Shown one piece after another: positions 13,145-19,842 of a stretch of 37,349 nt of DNA (position 1 is the first letter of the stretch; each line of letters begins with the position of its first letter). The translations under genes and the position numbers were made by a program. Location: positions 1 through 37,349 of the forward strand of contig CADACW010000035.1 in assembly GCA_902786565.1 (NCBI GenBank), in the 5' to 3' direction. The notes under the pieces are model-generated. The model saw only the letters and a program-made list of their open reading frames with translations. It ran no database searches and had not been told where the DNA came from. This DNA is from an uncultured Prevotellaceae bacterium (GTDB lineage Bacteria; Bacteroidota; Bacteroidia; Bacteroidales; Bacteroidaceae).

Positions 13145-15594
13145 CAAACTTGTTTATCCACCTCTCCCGCTTTTTTCGCAACCATCGCGCAGTTTGCTGG
13201 CTGTCGATGATTGCGCTCTTTGCTTTTTGGGGGTTCTTCGCTTTCCAAATTCATCTGGAGGAAGACATCAACAAGCTGATGCCATCGTCGAAGAACGAGG
13301 ACGGCACCACCAAGTTGGCATTTGCCGACTTGAAAATCAAAGACAAAGTTTTCCTGACGTTTGAGGGCAGCAACGCGGAAGAACTGGTAGAGGTCTGCGA
13401 CGAGTTTGTCGATTCGCTTTTGGCTCGCGATGCTTCCCTTTCATCCGATGGCGGGCAGGAGGGCGGCTCGATAGGCGACATATTCTACCGTTTGGACGAG
13501 GATTTGATGCCCGATGCCATCGACTATTTGGAGGCGCACTTTCCTGCCTATATCGACACCGCCGTCTATGTGCGCTTCGACTCGCTGCTGACCCGCGAAC
13601 ACTTTAGCCGGCAGATGCAGCAGAACCGCGACGACCTGGAGGGAGAGTTTGGCGAGATGTTTCCCGAACTCATCCAGATGGATCCGATGGGCATGCGCGC
13701 CGTGCTGGCCGGCCAGATGGCACCACTGATGAGCGCAGGCACCTATCAGACCATCGACAACCATTTCTTTGTGCCCGACTCAACGGTCTGCATCGCCTTC
13801 ATCACACCCCGCTACTCGTCCACCAATACCGGGCAGGGCTCGGCCATGTTCCAGATGATGAACGAGCAAATCGGCCAGTTTGCCACAACCCATCCGGAGG
13901 TGCGCATCAGTTATCACGGCACCCCCGCCAGCGGATTCTACAATTCCACCCAAATCAAGCACGACTTGACGACTACCATCGCTGGCGCACTCCTGTTGGT
14001 GCTGGCCTTCCTTGTTGTCTGTTTCCGTCGTTGGGACACCATTCCGCTGCTGCTGTTGCCCGTAGCTTTCGGCACACTCTTTGGCCTGGCCATGATGTAC
14101 TGGCTGAAGGGCGAATTTTCACTGTTGGCCCTCGGCATTGGTGGCGTGGTGCTGGGTGTGGCCATGAGCTATGTGCTGCATGTGCTGACCCACCACCAGT
14201 ATGTCAGCGACCCCGAGCAACTGCTGCGCGACCAGGTGAAGCCCGTTCTGCTGGGCTGCATCACCACCATCGGCTCCTTTGCCGGACTCCTTTTTGTCAA
14301 CACCGACTTGCTGCGCGACTTCGGTCTCTTTGCTGCTTTTGCCATTCTGGGCACTACACTGTTTTCGCTGACCTATCTGCCCCAGTTCCTCGGCAGAAAG
14401 CTGAGAGAGGGCCAGCCGTTCCCAGACTTCATTGAGAAAATCAATGTCTATCCCTTCGACCGCAAGAAGCCGCTCATTGTCGTCATCTTGCTGTTGACGG
14501 TGGTCTGCATTGGCGCTTATATCGTGGGCGGCACCCACTTCGATGCCGATATGCACAATTTGGGCTACGAAGCAGAAATAACGGAGCACTCGGAAAATCT
14601 GCTCCGTGACAAAACTTATACGGGCGACAAAACCAAATACTTTGCCAGTCAGGGGCGGACAATGGAAGAGGCCATTGACAATTTCGCCCTGCTCGACCGC
14701 AAACTCGATTCGCTGCAGCGCATCGGACTGGTGAAGAGCTATACCCGCACCAACCAACTGCTGGTGCCTCTCCATGAGCAGCAGCAGCGCATAGATGCCT
14801 GGCACCGCTACTGGACCCCAGAGCGGCAGGCAACGGTCAGACAGCTCATCGGCGAGACGGCACTGCAGGCCGGTCTGCGCCCTGAAGCCTTCGACGCCTT
14901 CTTCGAAGCTGCCAATGCCGACTATCAGCCTGAAGCACTCTATGAGGCTGACCTGATTCCAGAGGGCTATCTGTCCACACTGACCGAGCAGTCTTATGGA
15001 GGCGACTATCTGGTGTTCACCTCAGTACGCTGTCAGAACGATTCCGTTCGCAGCAACGACAGCGACTATATCCGCATCTGCGATGCCGTGAGCAGCAGCC
15101 CCAACCTGCTGGTGCTCGACACCTACTATTATACCACTGACACGCTGATTCAGATGAGCCGCGATTTCGACACGTTGCAGTGGCTGTCCATGGCATTTGT
15201 CTTTGTGGTGCTGCTCCTGTCGTTCCATTTCAACTGGCGCCACACCTTGTTGGGCTTTGCCCCCATCCTGCTCAGTTGGCTTATCGTCCTGGGTGTGATG
15301 AATCTGTTTGGCGTCCAGTTCAACCTTATCAGCATCATCATTTCCACGTTTATCTTCGGCATCGGTGTCGACTACAGCATATTTGTGATGAATGGGCTCA
15401 TTCAGGGCAATCTGCAATTCCATAAGACTGCTGTCCTGCTCTCTGCCATCATCCTCATCGTCACCGTCAGCAGCATGCTCTTGGCCCAGCATCCCGCCAT
15501 CCGCAGCGTCGGCTTCTCCACGCTCGTCGGACTGCTCTCTGCTGTCATCCTTTCCTATGTTCTGCAACCCGCCATTTATAATAAGGTGAAATAG
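13141..15594 (+). CDS. MMPL/RND-family membrane exporter
   Basis: An 817-residue protein with the two-fold RND layout. There is an N-terminal transmembrane helix (about 17-36), a large exported loop (about 40-270), and a bundle of helices (about 275-430) including LGIGGVVLGVAMSYVLHVLT. A further helix sits near 440-460, followed by a second exported loop (about 465-670) and a C-terminal bundle (about 675-815) including FIFGIGVDYSIFVMNGLIQG. The two GxGVxxxY-like segments match the paired TM4/TM10 regions of RND transporters. MMPL proteins accompany aryl-polyene and flexirubin clusters and probably move the finished lipid from the inner membrane towards the outer membrane. It overlaps the dehydratase gene by ATGA, and a LolA-like carrier is encoded three genes downstream, consistent with an export path. 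Confidence 0.88.
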   Translation: MTNLFIHLSRFFRNHRAVCWLSMIALFAFWGFFAFQIHLEEDINKLMPSSKNEDGTTKLAFADLKIKDKVFLTFEGSNAEELVEVCDEFVDSLLARDASLSSDGGQEGGSIGDIFYRLDEDLMPDAIDYLEAHFPAYIDTAVYVRFDSLLTREHFSRQMQQNRDDLEGEFGEMFPELIQMDPMGMRAVLAGQMAPLMSAGTYQTIDNHFFVPDSTVCIAFITPRYSSTNTGQGSAMFQMMNEQIGQFATTHPEVRISYHGTPASGFYNSTQIKHDLTTTIAGALLLVLAFLVVCFRRWDTIPLLLLPVAFGTLFGLAMMYWLKGEFSLLALGIGGVVLGVAMSYVLHVLTHHQYVSDPEQLLRDQVKPVLLGCITTIGSFAGLLFVNTDLLRDFGLFAAFAILGTTLFSLTYLPQFLGRKLREGQPFPDFIEKINVYPFDRKKPLIVVILLLTVVCIGAYIVGGTHFDADMHNLGYEAEITEHSENLLRDKTYTGDKTKYFASQGRTMEEAIDNFALLDRKLDSLQRIGLVKSYTRTNQLLVPLHEQQQRIDAWHRYWTPERQATVRQLIGETALQAGLRPEAFDAFFEAANADYQPEALYEADLIPEGYLSTLTEQSYGGDYLVFTSVRCQNDSVRSNDSDYIRICDAVSSSPNLLVLDTYYYTTDTLIQMSRDFDTLQWLSMAFVFVVLLLSFHFNWRHTLLGFAPILLSWLIVLGVMNLFGVQFNLISIIISTFIFGIGVDYSIFVMNGLIQGNLQFHKTAVLLSAIILIVTVSSMLLAQHPAIRSVGFSTLVGLLSAVILSYVLQPAIYNKVK

Positions 15595-15602
15595 TTGAAG
15601 AA

Positions 15603-17018
15603 ATGAAGTATGAAGTAGTGATAATAGGCAGTGGGCTGGGTGGACTCATCTGCGCCCATCAGTTGGCTAAGAGCGGCCGTAGCGTGGTGGTGCTTGAACG
15701 TGAGCGCCAGCTGGGCGGCTGTCTGCAGAGTTACCGCCGGGGCGAAGTAGAGCTCGATACTGGCATGCACTATGTAGGCGGACTGGCCGAGGGTCAGCAT
15801 CTGTACGACGCTTTCGATGCTTTGGGGCTGATGAAGTTGCCCTGGCATAAACTCGATGCCGACGGTTTCGACCTGATAATTATTGGCGGACAGACGTTCC
15901 CGATGGCCGAAGGTTACGACCGCTTTGCCGACACCCTGAGCAGTTATTTCCCCCAGGCGCGTGAGGCGCTGTGGCAGTATGTGGAGATGCTGCGCCGTCT
16001 GCCCTCAATTGACGAGATTGCCCATGTGAACGCTTACGACTATCTGACGACGCTCTTCCGTGACCCCTTGCTCGTCAATGTGGTGGCGGGGGCGGCCATG
16101 AGAATGGAACTCCAGCGCGAGTCGCTGCCGCTGTTCAATCTGGCCCACGGCACGAGCAGCTATATCCAGAGCAGCTGGCGGCTGAAAGGCAGCGGAAACC
16201 TGATTGTCAACTCGCTGGTCGGCGACATTGAAGCGGCCGGCGGAGTGGTCTGCCGTCAGACTGAAGTCACCGAGCTGAAAGAGCAGGGTGGCAGAATTGT
16301 GGCCGCTGTATGTGCCGACGGCAGCGTCGTCGAGGGCGACATCTTCATCAGCAACGTGCATCCGCAACTGACTTTTGGTTGGCTGAAAAACTCCAACGTA
16401 CTGAAAACCATGTTCCGCAGACGCATTGCCGCACTGGACAACACGTTTGGCATGTTCACCGCGTCGCTGGTGCTCAAACCGGGCGCGCTGCCGTATTTCA
16501 ACCACAACAAATACGTCTACAGAGAGGCCAACGTCTGGGAACCCTCTCACCTGACTGCCCAAAGCGTGATGAATGTAGACCGCGTCATGGTGAGTTGCCG
16601 TGTGCCAGAGGACGGGGGGACGTGCACCCGTCTGGTAGACCTCCTGACGCCGCTGCCCTGGTCGATGTGCCAGCCGTGGGAAAACACCGTGGTAGGGCGG
16701 CGCGGACAGGACTATAAACAGATGAAGGAGCGGGTGGCTGAAGGCTGCATCCGGCTGGCCGAGCAAGTCATTCCAGGACTGTCCACGATGGTTGAGCGGC
16801 AATACACCAGTACACCGCTGACCTGGCGCGACTATACGCTGTCGCCCTGCGGCTCTGCCTTTGGTGTGCGAAAGGATTGCCGCAACTCGCTGATGACCAT
16901 GCTCTCGCCCCGCACTCCTGTCCCCAACCTGTACTTGACGGGCCAGAGCCTTGTGCTGCACGGGCTGGAGGGGGTGACTAAAACAGCATTCAATACATTG
17001 AAATCAATAATGAATTAG
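15603..17018 (+). CDS. FAD-dependent oxidoreductase, phytoene desaturase/retinol saturase-like
   Basis: A 471-residue enzyme with an N-terminal dinucleotide-binding motif (IIGSGLGGLICAHQLAKSG, GxGxxG at about residues 8-13) followed by VVVLERERQLGGCLQS. A C-terminal FAD motif reads PNLYLTGQSLVLHGLEGVTK. These are hallmarks of the CrtI/CrtO/RetSat flavoprotein family, which desaturate, isomerise or saturate polyene chains. In this operon it plausibly acts on the conjugated acyl chain, but the exact reaction is not deducible. There is no phytoene synthase or other carotenoid gene nearby, so true carotenoid biosynthesis is unlikely from this locus. The start lies 8 bp after the exporter stop, consistent with one transcript. 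Confidence 0.85.
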   Translation: MKYEVVIIGSGLGGLICAHQLAKSGRSVVVLERERQLGGCLQSYRRGEVELDTGMHYVGGLAEGQHLYDAFDALGLMKLPWHKLDADGFDLIIIGGQTFPMAEGYDRFADTLSSYFPQAREALWQYVEMLRRLPSIDEIAHVNAYDYLTTLFRDPLLVNVVAGAAMRMELQRESLPLFNLAHGTSSYIQSSWRLKGSGNLIVNSLVGDIEAAGGVVCRQTEVTELKEQGGRIVAAVCADGSVVEGDIFISNVHPQLTFGWLKNSNVLKTMFRRRIAALDNTFGMFTASLVLKPGALPYFNHNKYVYREANVWEPSHLTAQSVMNVDRVMVSCRVPEDGGTCTRLVDLLTPLPWSMCQPWENTVVGRRGQDYKQMKERVAEGCIRLAEQVIPGLSTMVERQYTSTPLTWRDYTLSPCGSAFGVRKDCRNSLMTMLSPRTPVPNLYLTGQSLVLHGLEGVTKTAFNTLKSIMN

Positions 17019-17021
17019 AAT

Positions 17022-17744
17022 ATGATGAACTACGCATTAATAACTGGTGGCAGCAGGGGCATCGGCCGCGCCATTGCAGTAAGACTGGCCCAGCAGGGCT
17101 ACCACATCTTGATTAACTATGCCAGCAATGAGACCGAGGCCCAAAAGACGCTGGAACTCTGCAACGGACAGGGTGAACTGTTGCCCTTCGACGTGAGCGA
17201 CAGCCAGCAGACCCGTGCCGCTATTTCCGACTGGCAGGGTCGGCACGAGGGAGAATACATCTCCGTGGTAGTGAACAATGCCGGCATCCGCCGCGACAAT
17301 GTGATGGCCCTGATGCCCGAAGCCGACTGGCATCGTGTGCTCGACATCACCTTGTCGGGCTTCTACAATGTCACCCAGCCGCTGCTGCCCGCTATGCAGC
17401 TCCATAAGTTCGGGCGCATCATCAATATGGCCAGCGTCAGCGGACTGAAAGGACTGCCGGGGCAGACCAACTACTCGGCTGCCAAGGGCGGTGTCATTGC
17501 TGCCACCAAGGCATTGGCACAAGAGGTGGCACGCCGCAACATCACCGTCAACGCCATCGCCCCGGGCTTCATCCGCACCGATATGACAGAAGGCCTCGAC
17601 GAGGCTACGCTGAAGAAGCAGATTCCCATGGGTCGTTTCGGCACCCCTGAAGAAGTGGCCGAAGCCGTGGCTTTTCTTGTGTCGCCGCAGGCTGGTTACA
17701 TCACTGGCAACGTCATTTCAATCAATGGCGGACTGTACACTTAG
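17022..17744 (+). CDS. fabG: 3-oxoacyl-ACP reductase (SDR family)
   Basis: A 240-residue short-chain dehydrogenase. The NADPH-binding motif is GGSRGIG (9-15), NNAG occurs at 85-88, and the catalytic Ser138, Tyr151 and Lys155 in ASVSG and NYSAAKGG coincide with the numbering of E. coli FabG. The C-terminal GNVISINGGLYT is typical of the family. It reduces 3-oxoacyl-ACP to 3-hydroxyacyl-ACP, supplying the ApeP-like dehydratase in the same operon. Two adjacent ATG codons (17022 and 17025) are possible starts. It follows the FAD oxidoreductase by 3 bp. As a pathway-dedicated copy it may not be the housekeeping FabG; no other copy is in the window. Confidence 0.93.
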   Translation: MMNYALITGGSRGIGRAIAVRLAQQGYHILINYASNETEAQKTLELCNGQGELLPFDVSDSQQTRAAISDWQGRHEGEYISVVVNNAGIRRDNVMALMPEADWHRVLDITLSGFYNVTQPLLPAMQLHKFGRIINMASVSGLKGLPGQTNYSAAKGGVIAATKALAQEVARRNITVNAIAPGFIRTDMTEGLDEATLKKQIPMGRFGTPEEVAEAVAFLVSPQAGYITGNVISINGGLYT

Positions 17745-17811
17745 CGGGCTACTCTCTAAAAGAGTAATGAGAAATAAGTCAATAGCAACGATTACAAAAA
17801 CGATTATAAAT

Positions 17812-18315
17812 ATGAAAGCGAGACATCTGCAAGTTATATTATTCGTCATCTGCTCATTGTTGTTCAGCCCTGTAGGGGCACAGACCGTTACGCGCACGCA
17901 GCATCGTGCTGCCATGGCTCAGGATGCCGTGACCACCGGCGATGTGACCATCCGCAAACCTGAATATATTTGCATCTCGACCGATGGCGGCAAGGAGCAG
18001 CTCATCATGGACGGCACAAAGTTCACCATGACGATGGGGGGCAAGCAGCACGTCACCGACAGCCGGAAGAATGCCCAGTTTGCCACCTTCCACTCTGTGC
18101 TGAAAGCTGTCATCAACAATCAGCCCATCCCTACAACCGACGAACTGACCGTCAGCACCAAGAACGGCCAGAAGACTCTCACCATCACACCCTCGCCGAA
18201 AAAGCGACAGCTTTTCACCTCGTTTGTCCTGGTGGTCGATGCCAAAACCTCTGCCATCCGCAATCTCCGCATGAATGGCCGCAAAGGCGACTATACTGAA
18301 TATATGTTCAAGTAA
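17812..18315 (+). CDS. LolA-like periplasmic lipid/lipoprotein carrier
   Basis: A 167-residue exported protein with signal peptide MKARHLQVILFVICSLLFSP and probable cleavage after VGAQ. The mature domain is a short LolA-like half-barrel (KPEYICISTDGGKEQLIMDG, MTMGGKQHVTDSRKN, then TSFVLVVDAKTSAIRNLRMN). The ATG at 17812 is chosen because it gives the signal peptide; the frame is open further upstream, to an ATG at 17767 among others. LolA-like proteins are regular members of aryl-polyene/flexirubin clusters and likely ferry the lipid or a lipoprotein across the periplasm, working with the MMPL exporter. It is the last gene of the operon and is followed by a strong terminator. Confidence 0.75.
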   Translation: MKARHLQVILFVICSLLFSPVGAQTVTRTQHRAAMAQDAVTTGDVTIRKPEYICISTDGGKEQLIMDGTKFTMTMGGKQHVTDSRKNAQFATFHSVLKAVINNQPIPTTDELTVSTKNGQKTLTITPSPKKRQLFTSFVLVVDAKTSAIRNLRMNGRKGDYTEYMFK

Positions 18316-18325
18316 GCATTTTTTT

Positions 18326-18358
18326 CCGAATCCGCTTGCGGGTTCGGATTTTTTTTCG
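18326..18358 (+). terminator. Intrinsic terminator closing the polyene-type operon
   Basis: TCCGAATCCG pairs with CGGGTTCGGA (one G-U pair) around a short loop containing CTTG, followed by TTTTTTTT. The loop also supplies the -33 TTG for the next gene. Confidence 0.85.
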
Positions 18359-18366
18359 TAACTTTG
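18336..18366 (+). promoter_or_regulatory. Promoter of the second Rpn-like gene, overlapping the terminator
   Basis: TTG (18336-18338), 20 nt, TAACTTTG (18359-18366). The -7 box ends only 5 nt before the ATG at 18372, so the transcript should be leaderless or nearly so. Confidence 0.7.
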
Positions 18367-18371
18367 CCGAC

Positions 18372-19373
18372 ATGACAGATAAGAGCAGATATGTACGTTT
18401 CGACTGGGCCATCAAGCGCATCCTCCGCGACAAAGCCAACAAGGAGGTGCTCGAGGGCCTCATCACCGTGTTGTTGGGCTACCCCGTTACCATCACCGAG
18501 ATTCTGGAGAGCGAGGGCAACCAGGATGCACGCGAGGACAAAACCAACCGCGTGGACGTGAAAGCCAGGACCTGCCAGGGGGAGTACATCATCGTCGAGG
18601 TGCAGCTCACCAAAGAGCGCGACTTCTTCCAACGCATCCTCTTCGGCACGGCCAAGAGCATTACCGACCAGATTAGTACGGGGCAGGACTATGGCGTCAT
18701 CAAGAAGATATACTCCGTCAACATCCTGTATTTCGACTTCGGCTGCGGCGACGACTATGCCTACCACGGCGTCACCACCTTCCGCGGAATGACGAAGACA
18801 GAGTCCGTGCTCCGCTACAACAACGAGAAGGAAGAGCGCTACATCAGCGAGAGCACCAAGCGCATGACGATGCCCGGCGAGGTGTTTCCCGAATACTTTC
18901 TGTTGCTCGTCAGCCATTTCAACGAGGTGGCCCGCACACCCATAGAGGAGTGGATGGAGTATCTGAAGGATGCCGTCATCCGCGAAGACACTACTACTCC
19001 CGGCTTGCAAGCTGCCCGCGAGAAACTGGCATTTATGAGTATGACGGACAAGGAGCGCCGTGCCTATGAAGACTATATGGTCAGCGTCCATGCCGCCCGC
19101 GACGCCTGGGAGACCATCAGGGACGAAAGCCGCGCTGAAGGCCGTGCTGAAGGTCTCGTCGAAGGTCGTGCTGAAGGTCGTGCCGAAGGTCGTGCTGAAG
19201 GTCGTGCTGAAGGTCGTGCTGAAGGTCGTGCTGAAGGTCGTGCCGAAGGTCGTGCTGAAGGTAAGTACCAGAAAGCCTTGGCCGTAGCCCGCCAGATGAA
19301 GGCCGACGGACTGCCTCTCCAGACGATTGCCAGATACACGGCACTGACTGTTGAGGAGATAGCCGCCCTGTGA
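18372..19373 (+). CDS. Rpn-family / PD-(D/E)XK nuclease-like protein with RAEG-repeat tail
   Basis: A 333-residue protein. The N-terminus (YVRFDWAIKRILRDKANKEV) and the core RVDVKARTCQGEYIIVEVQL (Asp then Glu-x-Gln) match the PD-(D/E)XK 'transposase' family. It continues with the characteristic IYSVNILYFDFGCGDDYAYH strand and a conserved helical region. Near the C-terminus are 11 tandem tetrapeptides (10 RAEG, one LVEG; residues about 254-297), which probably form a charged helix or coiled coil. It ends with a short helical segment, QTIARYTALTVEEIAAL. A predicted endonuclease, possibly linked to recombination; no terminal inverted repeats are visible around it. The ATG at 18372 is chosen because the promoter ends just before it. 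The tail length may vary by slippage. Confidence 0.83.
   Translation: MTDKSRYVRFDWAIKRILRDKANKEVLEGLITVLLGYPVTITEILESEGNQDAREDKTNRVDVKARTCQGEYIIVEVQLTKERDFFQRILFGTAKSITDQISTGQDYGVIKKIYSVNILYFDFGCGDDYAYHGVTTFRGMTKTESVLRYNNEKEERYISESTKRMTMPGEVFPEYFLLLVSHFNEVARTPIEEWMEYLKDAVIREDTTTPGLQAAREKLAFMSMTDKERRAYEDYMVSVHAARDAWETIRDESRAEGRAEGLVEGRAEGRAEGRAEGRAEGRAEGRAEGRAEGRAEGKYQKALAVARQMKADGLPLQTIARYTALTVEEIAAL
19131..19262 (+). repeat. 12-bp tandem repeat (11 units) encoding RAEG
   Basis: Eleven head-to-tail 12-bp units, mostly GGTCGTGCTGAA with synonymous changes (GGTCGTGCCGAA), lie inside the Rpn-like gene. The high identity between units points to recent expansion or slippage. All units are multiples of three, so copy-number change keeps the frame. 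Confidence 0.95.
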
Positions 19374-19392
19374 GCAACCACTTGTTCTGTAG

Positions 19393-19596
19393 GAAATAAG
19401 GACATATAGAGAGCCATCGGTGGCGGTGGCATACATAGGCACAGCAACTGTGGTTTGCGGTTCGCAGGGCGTGAGCTCCAGCGGCGCCGCCGACGACATC
19501 AACTACGGTGGCGTGGACACGGAGGGCACGAAAGACCCGGCCTCACGCCGGCATAACGTTTGGGACGAGGAGGAAGACGACGAAGAAGACTTCTGA
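19393..19596 (+). pseudogene. Possible 3' gene remnant ending in an acidic tail
   Basis: After a TAG at 19390-19392 the frame is open to TGA at 19594-19596 and encodes about 67 residues. They include VAVAYIGTATVVCGSQGVSS, DDINYGGVDTEGTKDP and the acidic end WDEEEDDEEDF. There is no ATG start and no ribosome-binding signal, yet composition and the acidic end look protein-like. This may be the tail of a decayed gene or a chance frame. I do not recognise the family. Confidence 0.3.
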
Positions 19597-19623
19597 TTTG
19601 CAGTGCGTTATCGTGACACCCAA

Positions 19624-19669
19624 CTTCCGGGGCCGTACCGCCGAACCATCGGTGGGGTGGCCCCGGAAG
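19624..19669. terminator. Strong GC-rich hairpin, possible terminator
   Basis: CTTCCGGGGCC (19624-19634) is perfectly complementary to GGCCCCGGAAG (19659-19669), with further pairing between CCGCCGA and TCGGTGG inside. There is no T-tract directly after it, so it is either a non-canonical transcription barrier or another structured element. The 469-bp gap 19374-19842 otherwise holds only the remnant above and the glgP promoter. Confidence 0.5.
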
Positions 19670-19795
19670 CATCGTTGAGCGGCAGTGCTGGTTCTGGCGC
19701 GGTTTTCTTGTTCTTTTTTGCTTTATTTATATCAATATTTGTGATTGTCTATGCAAAATCCTTGCATTTCTTGCTGATTTTAGGGGAAAAATGAT

Positions 19796-19803
19796 TACCT
19801 TTG
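19796..19803 (+). promoter_or_regulatory. -7 element upstream of glycogen phosphorylase
   Basis: TACCTTTG lies about 40 nt before the ATG at 19843. A TTG at 19771-19773 gives a slightly long 22-nt spacing. Confidence 0.6.
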
Positions 19804-19842
19804 CCGCCGAATATCAAACACTTTTAAGGTAAATCAAGAATT

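Noticed and set aside
19131-19262. CRISPR-like array
   Set aside because: The repeats are 12 bp, contiguous, without spacers, and in frame within a gene.
18372-19373. Complete insertion sequence
   Set aside because: The family name includes 'transposase', but no terminal inverted repeats or target duplications flank it, and it uses a host-like promoter.
18291-19502. Long open frame on the minus strand opposite the Rpn-like gene
   Set aside because: It is a shadow caused by high GC and the 12-bp repeat; it reads the RAEG repeat in reverse and has no start signal.
19603-19794. 63-codon plus-strand frame with a hydrophobic stretch
   Set aside because: It runs through the strong hairpin at 19624-19669 and up to the glgP promoter; no start signal or recognisable protein.
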